From positions 1 to 64,000 of the forward strand of contig NZ_JAHRWW010000005.1 in NCBI RefSeq assembly GCF_019104945.1: a stretch of 64,000 nucleotides of DNA. Direction: 5' to 3'. Both the position numbers and the translations under genes were made by a program. This document shows, piece after piece, positions 45,194 through 54,581 of this stretch. Numbering within the stretch: the first letter of the stretch is position 1; each line of letters begins with the position of its first letter. The notes under the pieces were generated by a model, which saw only the letters and a program-made list of their open reading frames with translations, did no database searches and was not told the DNA's origin. This DNA comes from Thermomonas sp. (lineage in GTDB: Bacteria; Pseudomonadota; Gammaproteobacteria; Xanthomonadales; Xanthomonadaceae).

Positions 45194-46981
45194 TTAGTAA
45201 ACGCGCTTCTTCGGCGGCACAACCTCGACCTCATCGGTCAGGGTGTACATATGCACCGGACGATAGTCGAAGCTGGTTTTACCGGCTTCATCCACCTTCA
45301 CCAACGTATGCTTCATCCAGTGGGCGTCATCGCGTTCCGGGAAGTCTTCACGTGCGTGGGCACCGCGGCTTTCGGTGCGCTGTTCTGCCGAATACATGGT
45401 CGCCACGGCTTGATCGAGCAGGTTGGCGAGCTCCATCGTTTCGATGAGGTCGGAGTTCCACACCATCGAACGATCGGACACCTTCACATGTTCGAACGAG
45501 GCATGCACCTGGTCGATCTTGGTACAACCTTCCTTCAAGGTCTCGCCGGTACGGAACACCGCTGCATCGGCTTGCATGGTGCGCTGCATATCCAAGCGAA
45601 TCTGTGCGGTGGGCCGATCGCCATTGGCATTGCGCAGGCGATCGAAACGATCCAGTGCCTTGTCCAGCACGTCGCTGGGCAGGTCTTTATGCGCGGCGTT
45701 CGGCTGAATGGTTTCTGCCGCACGGTTCGCTACGGCGCGGCCGAAGATCACTAGGTCGAGCAGCGAGTTGGAACCAAGGCGGTTGCCGCCGTGCACCGAA
45801 ACGCAGGCGGCCTCACCGATGGAGTACAGACCTTGCACGATGCTGTCGTTGTCATCGCCCTTCTTCTGCACCACTTCACCGTGGTAGTTGGTGGGGATGC
45901 CGCCCATGTTGTAGTGCACGGTGGGCAGGATCGGAATGGGTTCTTTGGTAACGTCCACGCCAGCAAAGATGCGCGCCGACTCGGCGATCCCCGGCAGGCG
46001 CTCGTGGATCACTTCCGGGCCTAAGTGCATTAGGTTCAAGAAGGCGTGATCTTTGTGCTCGCCCACGCCACGACCTTCGCGAATTTCGATGGTAATGGCG
46101 CGGCTCACCACGTCGCGTGAGGCCAAGTCCTTTGCGCTGGGCGCATAGCGCTCCATGAAACGCTCGCCCTGCGAGTTGGTGAGGTAGCCACCTTCACCGC
46201 GTACGCCTTCGGTAATCAGGCAACCTGCGCCATAAATGCCGGTGGGGTGGAATTGCACGAATTCCATATCCTGCAACGCAAGACCCGCACGCAGCGCCAT
46301 ACCACCACCGTCGCCGGTGCAGGTATGCGCCGAGGTGGCGCTGAAGTAAGCACGGCCATAGCCGCCGGTGGCCAAGACCACACCTTGTGCGCGGAAGAAG
46401 TGCAGCGTGCCTTCGTTCATATCCAACGCCAGCACGCCACGGCAGACGCCGTCGGCATCCATGATGAGATCGATGGCGAAGTACTCGATAAAGAAGGTCG
46501 CGTGGTGTGCCAGCGCCTGCTGATACAGCGTGTGCAGCATCGCATGGCCGGTACGGTCGGCGGCGGCACAGGTGCGCTGCGCGGTGCCCTTGCCGTAATG
46601 GGTGGTCATGCCGCCAAATGGACGCTGGTAGATATGCCCGTCTTCGGTACGCGAGAACGGCACGCCGTAATGCTCAAGCTCGATCACAGCAGCCGGTGCA
46701 TTTTTGGTCATATATTCGATGGCGTCTTGATCGCCCAACCAATCGCCACCTTTGACCGTGTCATAGAAGTGGAAGCGCCAGTTGTCTTCGCCCATATTGC
46801 CCAGCGCGGCCGCGATCCCGCCCTGCGCCGCCACGGTGTGGCTGCGCGTGGGGAACACTTTGCTGATGCAGGCGGTTTTCAGGCCTTTCTCGGCCAAGCC
46901 AAAAGTGGCACGCAGCCCAGCGCCACCGGCGCCCACCACGAGCATGTCGAATTTATGTTCTTGAATCTTGTAGGCAGACAT
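45194..46981 (-). CDS. sdhA: Succinate dehydrogenase flavoprotein subunit
   Basis: A 595-residue catalytic subunit oxidising succinate to fumarate. FAD-binding [19 protein letters not shown] lies at the N-terminus, the His for covalent FAD in [12 protein letters not shown], and the active-site segment [20 protein letters not shown] is present. The ATG at 46981 is used; a TTG two codons upstream is the alternative. It is preceded by sdhC-sdhD. Confidence 0.98.
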   Translation of the reverse strand: MSAYKIQEHKFDMLVVGAGGAGLRATFGLAEKGLKTACISKVFPTRSHTVAAQGGIAAALGNMGEDNWRFHFYDTVKGGDWLGDQDAIEYMTKNAPAAVIELEHYGVPFSRTEDGHIYQRPFGGMTTHYGKGTAQRTCAAADRTGHAMLHTLYQQALAHHATFFIEYFAIDLIMDADGVCRGVLALDMNEGTLHFFRAQGVVLATGGYGRAYFSATSAHTCTGDGGGMALRAGLALQDMEFVQFHPTGIYGAGCLITEGVRGEGGYLTNSQGERFMERYAPSAKDLASRDVVSRAITIEIREGRGVGEHKDHAFLNLMHLGPEVIHERLPGIAESARIFAGVDVTKEPIPILPTVHYNMGGIPTNYHGEVVQKKGDDNDSIVQGLYSIGEAACVSVHGGNRLGSNSLLDLVIFGRAVANRAAETIQPNAAHKDLPSDVLDKALDRFDRLRNANGDRPTAQIRLDMQRTMQADAAVFRTGETLKEGCTKIDQVHASFEHVKVSDRSMVWNSDLIETMELANLLDQAVATMYSAEQRTESRGAHAREDFPERDDAHWMKHTLVKVDEAGKTSFDYRPVHMYTLTDEVEVVPPKKRVY

Positions 46982-46987
46982 CGTCAA

Positions 46988-47383
46988 TCAGCTCCCGAGC
47001 GCGATGCGCAGCACCGCCAACACGCTGGCGATGGCCGCCAGAGCGCAAATAAGAATGGTGGCCACTTGCAGCACGGCGGAATTCAGCGGCTTATGCACAT
47101 AGTCTTCAATCACCACTTGCAGGCCGAGCTTGGCATGCCAGAACATGGCGACTAAGAACAGCATCAGCACCGCTGCATTGATGGGATCGGCAACGAATGC
47201 GCGCATATAGGCATATTCAGACGTACCCAGCGTGAGCAGGCTTACCAAGAGCCACAGCCCCGTTAGCGCAACGATCACAGCGGTAACGCGCTGCCAAATA
47301 AAATGGTTCGTGCCGTCTTTGGCCGAGCCCCAGTTGCGTGCACGCTTCAGCGGTGTGCGCATATCGTTTGCATTCCAGCTCAT
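46988..47383 (-). CDS. sdhD: Succinate dehydrogenase membrane anchor subunit
   Basis: A 131-residue anchor with three membrane helices (from about 28) that helps bind haem b and ubiquinone. The ATG at 47383 overlaps the sdhC stop (ATGA) and has GGGGG upstream; the TTG four codons earlier is rejected. Confidence 0.94.
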   Translation of the reverse strand: MSWNANDMRTPLKRARNWGSAKDGTNHFIWQRVTAVIVALTGLWLLVSLLTLGTSEYAYMRAFVADPINAAVLMLFLVAMFWHAKLGLQVVIEDYVHKPLNSAVLQVATILICALAAIASVLAVLRIALGS

Positions 47384-47790
47384 ACTTGCCCCCAATGCAG
47401 CAACACCACGGCCCAGATGATGATCGTCAGCACGATGCTGCCGAAAATCGAAATTAGGCTGCTGCGCACAAAATCAGGGATGGCAAAGCCAAGACCACCG
47501 TCTTGGATCAGGTGACGCACGCCATTGATCAAGTGGTACGACAGTGCCCAGACAAACCCTAAGACAACGATTTGCCCCAAAAATGAGCCCGCCGCCGCCG
47601 TAAAGACGGCCCAACGCTCGGGGCCGCTGGCCAGTGCAAGCAGGCCGCACACAAGGCCTAATGCCCCTACCGAAAGAGCGATACCGGTGGCACGATGAAT
47701 AATGGAGGTCGTCATCTGCGCCTGCCATTTATAAATCTGCATGTGCGGTGACAGTGGGCGTTCGCGAACGCGCGGTTCAGAGGCAGCCAT
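47380..47790 (-). CDS. sdhC: Succinate dehydrogenase cytochrome b556 subunit
   Basis: A 136-residue membrane subunit with RPLSPHMQIYKW near the N-terminus, SIIHRATGIAL and the haem-ligand His in ALSYHLINGVRHLIQDGG. Three membrane helices. It starts 48 nt after the SdhAF4-type gene. Confidence 0.96.
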   Translation of the reverse strand: MAASEPRVRERPLSPHMQIYKWQAQMTTSIIHRATGIALSVGALGLVCGLLALASGPERWAVFTAAAGSFLGQIVVLGFVWALSYHLINGVRHLIQDGGLGFAIPDFVRSSLISIFGSIVLTIIIWAVVLLHWGQV

Positions 47791-47838
47791 AATCGGTGCG
47801 TTCTCCGGAGCTAGGCGGCTTGCGCCGCGTGAAAAAAA

Positions 47839-48015
47839 TTAAAAATCGATGCAACGACCGTTCTTTTCCCAATCACCGTAGCGTGTTGGATCCGGCCCTT
47901 CGCGCCCGCCATACTCCTGCGCGGGTGTTAGGGTGGGGGTCGGCTGCGGTGGCACCGCTGGCTGCACATCAGGTTCGGCAGTCGAAACGGGCGTACGGTG
48001 GCTGGTTTCGTTCAT
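47839..48015 (-). CDS. SdhAF4/DUF1674-family succinate dehydrogenase assembly factor
   Basis: A 58-residue protein whose C-terminus GGREGPDPTRYGDWEKNGR then CIDF is the diagnostic DUF1674 motif. Eukaryotic SDHAF4 binds free flavinylated SdhA and helps it join SdhB; a like role is inferred. The N-terminal 30 residues are a Pro/Thr-rich flexible stretch. It is the first gene before sdhC, so the operon carries two assembly factors (this and sdhE). A promoter lies only 9 nt upstream, so the mRNA may be nearly leaderless, with no Shine-Dalgarno. Confidence 0.87.
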   Translation of the reverse strand: MNETSHRTPVSTAEPDVQPAVPPQPTPTLTPAQEYGGREGPDPTRYGDWEKNGRCIDF

Positions 48016-48024
48016 AGCGCGGTA

Positions 48025-48054
48025 AGTTTACGTCTCCAACCCCGCATAGGACAA
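48025..48054 (-). promoter_or_regulatory. Candidate sigma70 promoter of sdh operon
   Basis: On the minus strand, TTGTCC (48054-48049) and TAAACT (48030-48025) are separated by 18 nt. The start site would fall within about 3 nt of the SdhAF4-type ATG. Confidence 0.5.
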
Positions 48055-48101
48055 GCCAAAATGCTGTCCGGTAAGGCGAACGATTGTCGTTTAGTAGAGT
48101 A

Positions 48102-51100
48102 ATGCGACGCTCACGCCACCAATACCGCCGTTTCTGCCTGTGCGCTCTGTATGCACTTCTCACCTGCCTTTGCTTGCTGGGCATGCTTAACCAGCCTACA
48201 CAGGCCGCACCTACAGATGAGCCCCCCGCACGCATCCGGGTGGTCAGCGATAACAACTATCCCCCGTATCTATTTTTAGATGCCAATGGCAAGCCGCAAG
48301 GTTATGAAGTGGATATGTGGCGGCTGTTTGAAAAATACACCGGCACCCAAATAGAACTGATCCCCACAACGTGGGCTAACGCGCAAAAAACCCTGTTAGA
48401 AGGGAACGCGGACGTTATCGACATGATCTTTCTTACGCCTAAGCGCGAGAAGCTCTACGATTTCAGCGCCCCTTTTACCACGGTACAAATAAGCATCTAT
48501 GCGGATCGCAACCTTCCCGCCATCCGTGACACGCACGCATTACGTGATCTACCCGTTGGTGTTGAAGCGGGCGATGCCTGCGTGGAAAAGCTGGAATCAC
48601 AAGGCATCACCCGGCAGAAAACCTACCCTGGGTATCAGCAAATTATCGACGCCACGCTTCACGGGGAAGTCCGTATTTTCTGTATGGATGAAGGGCCAGC
48701 CACTTATTATCTGTACCGTAATGAGGCGTTAGATAAATTTCCGCGCGCCTTTCCCCTTTACAAAGACCAATTCCGTCGCGCTGTGCGTAAAGGTGATACG
48801 CGCATGTTGGCCATGATCGAACACGGCATGGCGCAAATCCCCCCCGAAGAGATAGCTCTTGTCAAAGCGCGCTGGCTAGAACGCCCGTTTGTCTTTGCCC
48901 CGTGGATGCGTATGACAGGCATTGCGTTAGGGATTGGCCTAGGCATCGTATTGATCCTCACACTCTGGCTTTGGGTGCTAAAGCGCAGCGTACAAAGCAA
49001 AACCGCTGAACTTATCGAGGAACAAAACAAGCTGCGCGGCCTGCTCAATGCCAGCCCAGACGCCATGTGGCTTAAGGATAAAAACGGCATTTATCTAGAA
49101 GGCAATGCACGCGTCTTTGAAATTTTGCACCTGCGTCAGCGGCCGCTTACGGGCCTAAGCGATAATGATTTATTCAGCGCCGATGCCGCCGTGCATGCCA
49201 GACAGCAAGACATCGAAGTCATGCAATCGGGCAAGCAAACAACATTCACCTTTCCTGTGGATAGCCCTACTGGGGTGCGTCAACTGGAAACGATCAAAGT
49301 TCCCCTCTATGCCCCTGGTGGAGCCCTGATTGGTGTTTTAGGCGCCGCGCGCGATGTGACCGAGCGCCTGCAAAATGAAGCCCAGCTAAGGCTCTGGGCG
49401 CATGCGTTCCAACATGCGGCCTTTGGGATGGTGCTATTCAACGTGCGCACACATTGCATCGCGATGGTCAATCCGACATTTGCCGAAGAGCGCGGCTACA
49501 CCTGCCAAGAAATGGTGGGGCTTAGCGTTGATGCACTCTACCCTGCAGACATCCGTGAAGAGCGCGCAAAAGCACGCACCCAGATCGATCAAGCACCCCA
49601 CACACTTATTGAGACCGAGCACATTACTCGCGATGGCCGCCGCTTTCCGGTGCAGTTGGATATTTCAATCTCCAGAGATATTTATGGGGCCCCACAATTT
49701 GCCATTGCACTTGCTCAAGACATCAGCGCCCGGATTCAAGCCGAGCGCGAGCTACGGCTTGCGGCCGTGGCGTTCCAGACTCAAGAAGCGATGCTGGTCT
49801 TGGATACGCAAGGCCACATCCAGCGCATCAATGCCGCCTTCACCACACTAACTGGGTTTGCCGACACTGAGACCGTTGGCAAAAAACCTTCCATGCTTGA
49901 ACCGCAAGGCCCGGAATACAGCTTTTACAGGCGTGTTTGGGAGCAAGTTCAAGACGCCGGGGCTTGGCAAGGAGAATTTTGGATTTCCGACAAACGCCGC
50001 CAACTCAAATTGATTCGCGCAGAAATTACTCCGGTTGCCGACGACAGCGGCCGCGTGGCGCACTATGTCTGCGCCATGACCGACCTCACCGGCGAGCACG
50101 AAGCTCACGCGCGCGCCGAGCATATGGCCCGCTTCGACCCGCTCACCGACCTTCCCAACCGCAGCTTTTTGATCGAAAAACTACAGGGCACACTCAGCGA
50201 TCCGCAGGTGAGTGCCGGCGCCCTACTTCTATTTGACGTTGATAATTTTAAACGGATCAACGACTTACGCGGCCACGCCATTGGCGACCGGCTGCTGGCC
50301 TATATCACCCAGCGTCTGCATGGGCTGCTCGGTGAAGAAGACACATTAAGCCGGTTTAGTGGCGGCACGTTTGCCCTGCTGCTGTCCTGCAAGTTAGAAG
50401 CCCCCTCCCCTGTCCGCGAACACGCCCCCGCCATTGCCGAACGCATTCGCCGCATGCTGCGTGAACCGTTCTGGCTGGGCAATACCGCCTCGGCCACGGT
50501 AAGTGTCAGCATCGGCTGGACCGAGCTACGCTACGGCCATGCAACTGCCGAGATCGCACTGAAAGAGGCTGAGCTGGCGATGTACACCGCCAAGAAAGAT
50601 GGACGCGACTGCATCCGCGCCTTCGAGCCCGCCATGCTTGCCGCCTTGGAGCGCAAAGAAACATTGGCCGATGACTTGCTTGACGCCGTTACCCACGACG
50701 ACGGCGGGCTTGAGCTCTATCTGCAACCGCAAATCAACCTGCAAGGGCAGACCATTGGCGCAGAGGCGTTATTGCGCTTTACCCGGCCCAATGGCGAGAG
50801 GGTGCCCCCTGATGCATTTATTCCCTTGGCTGAAGACAACGGCCTCATCCTTCCTATTGGTGACTGGGTATTGCAACGCGCCTGCGAGCGCCTTGCGGCG
50901 TGGGCCAAGCAACCACTAACGCGCGATTTAGTCTTGGCCATCAATGTCAGCGCCAAACAATTCACCCAACCCAGTTTTGTGGAAGACGTGCACCAAGCGC
51001 TACTGCGCAGCGGTGCCCACCCACAACTACTGAAGCTTGAAATCACAGAATCCATGATTTTGGGTGACGTTGCGGAAGTGGCCAGACGCCTTACTCAACT

Positions 51101-51437
51101 CCGCGCACTTGGTATCAGCATTTCGCTTGATGATTTCGGCACCGGCTATTCTTCACTGGCCTACCTGTCACGCTTACCACTTGACCAACTCAAGATTGAT
51201 AAAAGCTTTGTCATGCGCCTGCCCGCAGACAGCAACGACGCCACCGTGGCGCAAACCATTATCGCCATGGGCCACGGTCTAGGCCTAGATGTGATCGCCG
51301 AAGGGGTGGAAACGCAGGCACAGCGCGATTTCCTGATCGCACACGGCTGCCATGCCTTCCAAGGCTATTTATTCTCACGCCCGCTGCCGTTACTGGAATT
51401 TGAAGCCTGGCTACAAGAATCAAGTTTCGAGAAATGA
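48102..51437 (+). CDS. Periplasmic-sensor c-di-GMP phosphodiesterase (SBP-PAS3-GGDEF-EAL)
   Basis: A 1111-residue membrane protein: signal peptide (about 1-36), periplasmic type-3 solute-binding domain (about 44-265, starting IRVVSDNNYPPYLF), one membrane helix (271-294), three PAS domains (about 310-420, 430-545, 550-665), GGDEF domain (about 667-845) and EAL domain (about 856-1105). The GGDEF signature is SGGTF, so cyclase activity is unlikely. The EAL site is intact (EALLRF, INVSAKQF, LEITESM, DDFGTGYSS, KIDKSF, AEGVET). It is predicted to cleave c-di-GMP in response to a periplasmic ligand, perhaps an amino acid. The ATG at 48102 is used; a TTG at 48084 is in frame. A close paralogue follows. 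Confidence 0.92.
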   Translation: MRRSRHQYRRFCLCALYALLTCLCLLGMLNQPTQAAPTDEPPARIRVVSDNNYPPYLFLDANGKPQGYEVDMWRLFEKYTGTQIELIPTTWANAQKTLLEGNADVIDMIFLTPKREKLYDFSAPFTTVQISIYADRNLPAIRDTHALRDLPVGVEAGDACVEKLESQGITRQKTYPGYQQIIDATLHGEVRIFCMDEGPATYYLYRNEALDKFPRAFPLYKDQFRRAVRKGDTRMLAMIEHGMAQIPPEEIALVKARWLERPFVFAPWMRMTGIALGIGLGIVLILTLWLWVLKRSVQSKTAELIEEQNKLRGLLNASPDAMWLKDKNGIYLEGNARVFEILHLRQRPLTGLSDNDLFSADAAVHARQQDIEVMQSGKQTTFTFPVDSPTGVRQLETIKVPLYAPGGALIGVLGAARDVTERLQNEAQLRLWAHAFQHAAFGMVLFNVRTHCIAMVNPTFAEERGYTCQEMVGLSVDALYPADIREERAKARTQIDQAPHTLIETEHITRDGRRFPVQLDISISRDIYGAPQFAIALAQDISARIQAERELRLAAVAFQTQEAMLVLDTQGHIQRINAAFTTLTGFADTETVGKKPSMLEPQGPEYSFYRRVWEQVQDAGAWQGEFWISDKRRQLKLIRAEITPVADDSGRVAHYVCAMTDLTGEHEAHARAEHMARFDPLTDLPNRSFLIEKLQGTLSDPQVSAGALLLFDVDNFKRINDLRGHAIGDRLLAYITQRLHGLLGEEDTLSRFSGGTFALLLSCKLEAPSPVREHAPAIAERIRRMLREPFWLGNTASATVSVSIGWTELRYGHATAEIALKEAELAMYTAKKDGRDCIRAFEPAMLAALERKETLADDLLDAVTHDDGGLELYLQPQINLQGQTIGAEALLRFTRPNGERVPPDAFIPLAEDNGLILPIGDWVLQRACERLAAWAKQPLTRDLVLAINVSAKQFTQPSFVEDVHQALLRSGAHPQLLKLEITESMILGDVAEVARRLTQLRALGISISLDDFGTGYSSLAYLSRLPLDQLKIDKSFVMRLPADSNDATVAQTIIAMGHGLGLDVIAEGVETQAQRDFLIAHGCHAFQGYLFSRPLPLLEFEAWLQESSFEK

Positions 51438-51554
51438 GCATTGCGTTTCGTTTTACACCACTCGCTTAATGAAAAATCGTGATAAGTTAAAACAGCTTGG
51501 GCCAAAAGCGCTTACTTAAGTACGGAGTGGTTCGCTCATTTTCAAGGAGGCAAC

Positions 51555-54512
51555 ATGCGCGGCATGCTGTGGGCACGTTTCTGGCTGATGCTCAGCCTGC
51601 TGCCTATCGCTACGCCCGCTGTACTTGCCGCACCTGCTGCATCGCCACCCATCACGCATTTGCGCGTTGTTGCGGACACCAACTACCCACCCTATATGTT
51701 TGTGGATGCCAGTGGCCGGTTACAAGGGTATGAAGCCGACGTCTGGAAGCTATTTGAGAAACACACCGGCATCCAAGTTGAAATTGCGCGCATGGACTGG
51801 AAAAGTGCCCAACGCACAATGCTGGACGGCAAAGTCGACGTGATCGACGTCATCTACCGCACGCCCATTCGCGATACGCAATACGATTTTTCCGAACCCT
51901 ACGCCACCTTGCCGGTAGCGATCTATGTCGATAAACGCATCACCGGCATCCACGACACGCAAAGCCTGATCGGCTTTCCGATCACCACCGAAGACGGCGA
52001 TGCCTGCGAGGAAAAACTCATACAGCAGGGGCTAGAGCCTACGGGCGGTTATCGCGACTACCAGTCACTTATTAAAGATGCAGCAGACGGCAAGGTGCAC
52101 ATCTTCTGCATGGACGAAAGCCCGGCCAATTATTTTCTCTATCGCGCGGGCATACTCGATAAATTTTATCGAGCCGTGGTTATCTATGAAGGCCAACTGC
52201 ATTGGGCCGTGCGCAAAGGCGATGCGGCTATGCTTGCGCTGGTACAGCAGGGCATGGCAAAAATCACCCCCGCCGAACGCAAAGCACTGCGCGAAAAATG
52301 GTTGGATCGCCCGTTTGTTATCACACCGTATCTGCGCTTCATCGGTATTGGTGGCGGCATTGTGCTTGGGCTATTTGCATTGATGAGCCTATGGCTTTGG
52401 CTGCTGCGGCGTAGCGTGGACAAGCGCACGCAAGAACTACAGTTCACCCACAACAAACTACTCACCGCCTTCAACGCCAGCCCCGATGCGATGTGGGTCA
52501 AAGACCGGAACGGCGTATATCTGGAATGCAATCAACGCATCTTTACTATCCTAGGTTTAGAGCCTAAAGCGCTGTTGGGTCACGATGATAGCCAGCTATT
52601 TCCACCGGAAGTGGCCAAAGCAGTTCGCGCCTACGACCAAGAGGTGATGCGCAGCGGCAAATCGCATACCAACCCAATGGTTGTGACTGTTGACGGCAAA
52701 GAGCGGCGGCTCGATTGCATCCACGTCCCCCTGTTTGGCCAAGACGGCACGCCGCAAGGCATCTTTGGCACCGCACGCGATGTCACCGATCTACTGAAAA
52801 GCGAAGAGCAGCTTCGGCTTGCCGCCGTGGCCTTTGAAACACAGGTGGCGCTGGCTATTTTGGCGTTTGATGGCACGACGGAGCGCGTCAATACCACCTT
52901 CATCACACTCACCGGCTATACCGCCGATGAGGTTGTTGGGATCAAGCTCAGCATGCTCAAGGCACAGGAGTTTGACGCCGCTTTCTATCAAAATATCTGG
53001 GAGAAAGCGCAAAAAGACGGCCACTGGGCGGGCCAATACTGGATTTCAACCAAGCATCATCAACTGCGTCTCGTGCATGCGGAAATTTCGGGGGTGCCCG
53101 ACGAGCAAGGCGGCATTGGCCATTTTGTATTGGCGATGACCGATTTAACCGAAGAGCACGAAGCCCACGCACGCGCCAACCACATGGCGCAGTTTGATCC
53201 TATTACCGATCTTCCCAATCGTAGTTCGCTCCACGAAAAATTGGGCCAGGCTCTGGCCGACCCAACGCTCACGCGTGGCGCACTCTTGCTAATCGGCATT
53301 GACCATTTCAAACGTGTCAATGACCTGCGCGGGCACGCCCTTGGCGATCGGTTACTTGCACTCTTGGGGCAGCGCCTGCATTTACTTTTTGACGACCAAG
53401 TGGTGCTGAGCCGGCTAGGTGGTGATGCATTTGCCGTTCTGATCACTTGCAACCACGACAGCCAAACCTCGTGTGAAGATCACGCCTCCAGCACTTCCGA
53501 GCGCATCCGTCAGGCGCTACTAGAGCCTTTCTGGCTGGGTAACGACACATCAGTGACCATCACCGTCAGTATCGGCTGGACGCGCCTGCACGGTGGTGAA
53601 AACGCCGCTGACCAAGTATTGAAAGAAGCCGAATTGGCGATGTATTCGGCCAAAGCCGATGGCCGCAACTGTGTGCGTCAGTTTGAACCTGCCGCCTTGG
53701 CCGCACTTGAGCGCCAAGAAGCATTGGCCAACGATTTGCTCAACGTGCTGTCGGGCGATACCGAAGGTTTAGACCTTTATTTCCAGCTTCAAGTGAATCA
53801 GCAAGACCAGACCCTTGGCGCCGAAGCGCTGCTGCGCTGGTCGCGCCCCAATGGCGAGCGCATTCCTCCCGATGTATTTATTCCCATTGCAGAAGACAGT
53901 GGCCTAATTCTTCCCTTGGGCGATTGGGTGCTGCAGCGTGCCTGTGAGCGCCTTGCCAGCTGGGCCAGCCAAGCACTGACTCGCGACTTGGTACTTGCCA
54001 TCAATGTGAGTGCAAAGCAATTTGCCCAGCCCGGGTTTGTTGAAGATGTGCGCCAAGCACTCCGGCGCAGCGGTGCCAACGCACAACGGCTGAAGCTGGA
54101 AATCACCGAATCCATGATTCTTGGCGACATCGATACAATTATTCAGCGATTGGCACAACTGCGCGCACTTGGCATCACGATTTCGTTGGATGATTTCGGT
54201 ACGGGTTATTCTTCGTTGGCCTATCTGTCGCGCCTGCCACTTGACCAGCTGAAGATCGACAAGAGCTTTATCATGCGCCTCCCCGAAGACGACAACGACG
54301 CCACGGTGGCGCAGACCGTGATCGGTATGGGGCGCGGGCTTGGTCTTGAGGTCATCGCGGAAGGCGTGGAAACACAGGCACAACGCGACTTCCTTACCCA
54401 GCACGGCTGCCATGCGTTTCAAGGCTATTTCTTCTCACGTCCGCTGCCCCTCATGGAATTTGAAGTGCTGCTTTATGAGCGCCAATCAGCGCAGCCCACC
54501 TTGACTGCCTAA
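51555..54512 (+). CDS. Periplasmic-sensor c-di-GMP phosphodiesterase, tandem paralogue
   Basis: A 985-residue paralogue of the preceding gene with one fewer PAS domain: signal peptide (about 1-26), type-3 solute-binding domain (starting LRVVADTNYPPYMF), membrane helix, two PAS domains, GGDEF and EAL. The GGDEF signature is GGDAF, near-canonical but altered at the Glu, so cyclase activity is doubtful. The EAL motifs are complete (EALLRW, INVSAKQF, LEITESM, DDFGTGYSS, AEGVET). AAGGAGG lies 6 nt before ATG, a stronger ribosome site than its neighbour. The 117-nt gap before it has no clear terminator, so the pair may be co-transcribed. Confidence 0.92.
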   Translation: MRGMLWARFWLMLSLLPIATPAVLAAPAASPPITHLRVVADTNYPPYMFVDASGRLQGYEADVWKLFEKHTGIQVEIARMDWKSAQRTMLDGKVDVIDVIYRTPIRDTQYDFSEPYATLPVAIYVDKRITGIHDTQSLIGFPITTEDGDACEEKLIQQGLEPTGGYRDYQSLIKDAADGKVHIFCMDESPANYFLYRAGILDKFYRAVVIYEGQLHWAVRKGDAAMLALVQQGMAKITPAERKALREKWLDRPFVITPYLRFIGIGGGIVLGLFALMSLWLWLLRRSVDKRTQELQFTHNKLLTAFNASPDAMWVKDRNGVYLECNQRIFTILGLEPKALLGHDDSQLFPPEVAKAVRAYDQEVMRSGKSHTNPMVVTVDGKERRLDCIHVPLFGQDGTPQGIFGTARDVTDLLKSEEQLRLAAVAFETQVALAILAFDGTTERVNTTFITLTGYTADEVVGIKLSMLKAQEFDAAFYQNIWEKAQKDGHWAGQYWISTKHHQLRLVHAEISGVPDEQGGIGHFVLAMTDLTEEHEAHARANHMAQFDPITDLPNRSSLHEKLGQALADPTLTRGALLLIGIDHFKRVNDLRGHALGDRLLALLGQRLHLLFDDQVVLSRLGGDAFAVLITCNHDSQTSCEDHASSTSERIRQALLEPFWLGNDTSVTITVSIGWTRLHGGENAADQVLKEAELAMYSAKADGRNCVRQFEPAALAALERQEALANDLLNVLSGDTEGLDLYFQLQVNQQDQTLGAEALLRWSRPNGERIPPDVFIPIAEDSGLILPLGDWVLQRACERLASWASQALTRDLVLAINVSAKQFAQPGFVEDVRQALRRSGANAQRLKLEITESMILGDIDTIIQRLAQLRALGITISLDDFGTGYSSLAYLSRLPLDQLKIDKSFIMRLPEDDNDATVAQTVIGMGRGLGLEVIAEGVETQAQRDFLTQHGCHAFQGYFFSRPLPLMEFEVLLYERQSAQPTLTA

Positions 54513-54581
54513 CTCACTGCGCACGGTCGCATTTACCGCTATCTTAGGCAGACAACATACGCCGCTGTATCGAGGGGTTGC

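Noticed and set aside
46247-47155. 302-residue plus-strand open frame
   Set aside because: Antisense of sdhA and sdhD, both certain.
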